A stretch of 64,000 nt of DNA from Cecembia calidifontis. Lineage in GTDB: Bacteria > Bacteroidota > Bacteroidia > Cytophagales > Cyclobacteriaceae. The DNA is taken from contig NZ_SGXG01000001.1 of NCBI RefSeq assembly GCF_004216715.1, positions 3,456,501 through 3,520,500 of the forward strand, in the 5' to 3' direction. The notes beneath the pieces were generated by a model. The model was given only the letters and a program-made list of their open reading frames with translations. It had not been told where the DNA came from and searched no databases. This document shows, piece by piece, positions 62,704 through 64,000 of the stretch; position 1 is the stretch's first letter; each line of letters begins with the position of its first letter. Position numbers and translations under genes: made by a program.

Positions 62704-64000
62704 ATGAAACCTAATATTTACCAAACAATGATTGTGGTCTTCAAATGGGCAAGCAGCATTGCCCTTTTCCTGACCATAAGTCTTCAAGCAACAGCAAGCA
62801 AAAGTGAATCGGTCCAGATAAAAAGTATTGATGAAGTATTTATCAAACTTGATATCCGGGAAGGAAACATTGAAGAAATCCTTAAATCCATAGAGCAAAA
62901 AACAGAGTTCAGTTTCTTCTACACAGATAAGAACATCAAAGATGACCAGCGCCTTCAGTTAAGCAGAACAAGAGGAACAGTTGCTGAATTTTTAACTGAG
63001 GTAGCCAGCCAAAAACAATTACATTTTAAGCAGGTCAACCATGTGATCAGTGTAAGGTCCACATCCGAAAATTTCAGTGAAAAAAGGGTTGATGTAGAGA
63101 TCAACAATATGAATGTAGAGATCCGTGGTAAAGTAACCAGCTCATCAGGAGAAACAATTCCCGGTGTTGCTATTTCTGTTTTGGGTACTACCATCGGCAC
63201 CGTAACTGATATTGATGGTAATTACAGAATTTCAGTACCTGAAGGTTCCATCCTTGTTTTCTCCTATATTGGTTATACGACTCAAAGGGTAGCCATCGGG
63301 AACAGAACCGTTATTGATATAGTAATGGAGCCGGAAGCTCAGGCATTGGAAGAGGTGGTAATTGCTGCTTTAGGTATCCAAAAAACCTCAAGGAGTATCG
63401 GATATTCGGCTACCAATGTTAGTTCTGACGATGTTACCATCAACAGGACACCCAACTTTATGAATGCCCTTCAGGGAAAAATTGCAGGGGTTAACATCTC
63501 ATCCCTTGGAACTGGACCTGGCGGTACTTCTAAAGTGAGGATAAGAGGCCAGTCTTCCATCGGAGGTCAAAACAACCCTCTGATTGTTGTAAATGGGATA
63601 CCTATTGACAATACCAACTTCGGTACAAGACCGGGAAACCAAGGGGCTGATAATTCTTTTGGCCAAAGAGGTGGCGGTGTGACAGCTGATGGTGGTGATG
63701 GTCTAAGCAGTATCAACCCAGATGATATTGAAAGCATGACAGTCCTGAAAGGTGCTGCAGCTTCTGCGCTTTATGGTTCAAGGGCCAAGGACGGTGTGAT
63801 CATGATCAATACCAAATCCAAGGGAACCGCAAAAGGAATAGGAGTGACTTATAACATTAACCACACCATTGAGCAGCCTTTGGACTTTACCGATTACCAA
63901 TATGAATATGGCCAAGGGGAATTTGGGGTAAGGCCTACCACCCCTAACCCTACCTCAGGACAATGGTCATTCGGTGAAAGATTCGCCCCTGGAATGACTC
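62704..64000 (+). CDS. SusC/RagA-type TonB-dependent receptor, partial
   Basis: Only the first 432 residues are in the window. A signal peptide (ending ATAS) is followed by an STN domain (about 50-115, with IEEILKSIEQKTEFSFFYT), a carboxypeptidase-regulatory-like domain (VRGK-type, here EIRGKVTSSSGETIPGVAIS) and the plug domain with GKIAGVNISSLGTGPG and VLKGAAASALYGSRAKDGV. The STN domain marks it as a transducer that talks to the FecR protein upstream. The start ATG is at 62704. The cargo cannot be told from this part. Confidence 0.93.
   Translation, partial: MKPNIYQTMIVVFKWASSIALFLTISLQATASKSESVQIKSIDEVFIKLDIREGNIEEILKSIEQKTEFSFFYTDKNIKDDQRLQLSRTRGTVAEFLTEVASQKQLHFKQVNHVISVRSTSENFSEKRVDVEINNMNVEIRGKVTSSSGETIPGVAISVLGTTIGTVTDIDGNYRISVPEGSILVFSYIGYTTQRVAIGNRTVIDIVMEPEAQALEEVVIAALGIQKTSRSIGYSATNVSSDDVTINRTPNFMNALQGKIAGVNISSLGTGPGGTSKVRIRGQSSIGGQNNPLIVVNGIPIDNTNFGTRPGNQGADNSFGQRGGGVTADGGDGLSSINPDDIESMTVLKGAAASALYGSRAKDGVIMINTKSKGTAKGIGVTYNINHTIEQPLDFTDYQYEYGQGEFGVRPTTPNPTSGQWSFGERFAPGMT

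Overview
The window is a chromosomal stretch from a Bacteroidota bacterium, most likely of the order Cytophagales (family Cyclobacteriaceae or close). This rests on a type IX secretion sorting module on a giant surface protein, a sigma factor / FecR / SusC-type receptor series, 7TMR-DISM histidine kinases, few Shine-Dalgarno sequences, and a promoter of the Bacteroidota form (TTTG, 19 bases, TAnnTTTG) before a tRNA. No 16S gene is present, so the genus is not determined.

Regions. 0-14 kb: mostly housekeeping and catabolic genes: an M28 peptidase, an acyl-CoA dehydrogenase and a fatty acyl-CoA ligase, a GMC oxidoreductase with an AGE-type sugar epimerase, a polysaccharide deacetylase, trpS, a DUF1573 protein and a YtxH protein. 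14.3-27.1 kb: a coherent signalling/surface locus. It has two separate 7TMR-DISM sensor kinase plus LuxR-type regulator pairs, two paralogous orphan proteins of about 180 residues, and a 1947-residue type IX secreted protein with twelve near-identical 255-bp MBG repeats. Three intergenic gaps of this locus carry the same palindrome (TACCC-N6-GGGTA within A/T runs). A fourth copy at 35.6 kb stands before a possible small RNA. 27-33.7 kb: repeat-rich DNA, an IS3-family element, a glutaryl-CoA dehydrogenase-like gene divergent from tryptophan 2,3-dioxygenase, and an intact IS256-family element. 33.8-49 kb: oxidoreductases, a DnaQ/GIY-YIG nuclease, a GH30 lipoprotein gene split by an IS1380-family element, an Nramp-like transporter with altered metal-site motifs, a HerA-like ATPase, gap and two tRNA-Glu genes. 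49-54 kb: a B12-binding radical SAM protein beside an IS1595 element that was itself hit by a second, decayed IS256 copy. 54-60 kb: an M14 carboxypeptidase, a DUF1080 protein, nicotinate phosphoribosyltransferase and a ROK-type kinase. 60-64 kb: a CAP-domain lipoprotein, then sigma factor, FecR anti-sigma factor and a SusC-like transducer cut by the window end.

Four kinds of insertion sequence lie within about 26 kb. For the IS3, IS1380 and both IS256 elements, target duplications can be read directly; for the IS1595 element none could be found. Removing the IS1380 element restores a lipoprotein signal peptide, and removing the second IS256 copy restores a full transposase, so the order of events is clear. 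The strongest candidate for an undescribed system is the 14.3-27.1 kb locus with its shared operator.
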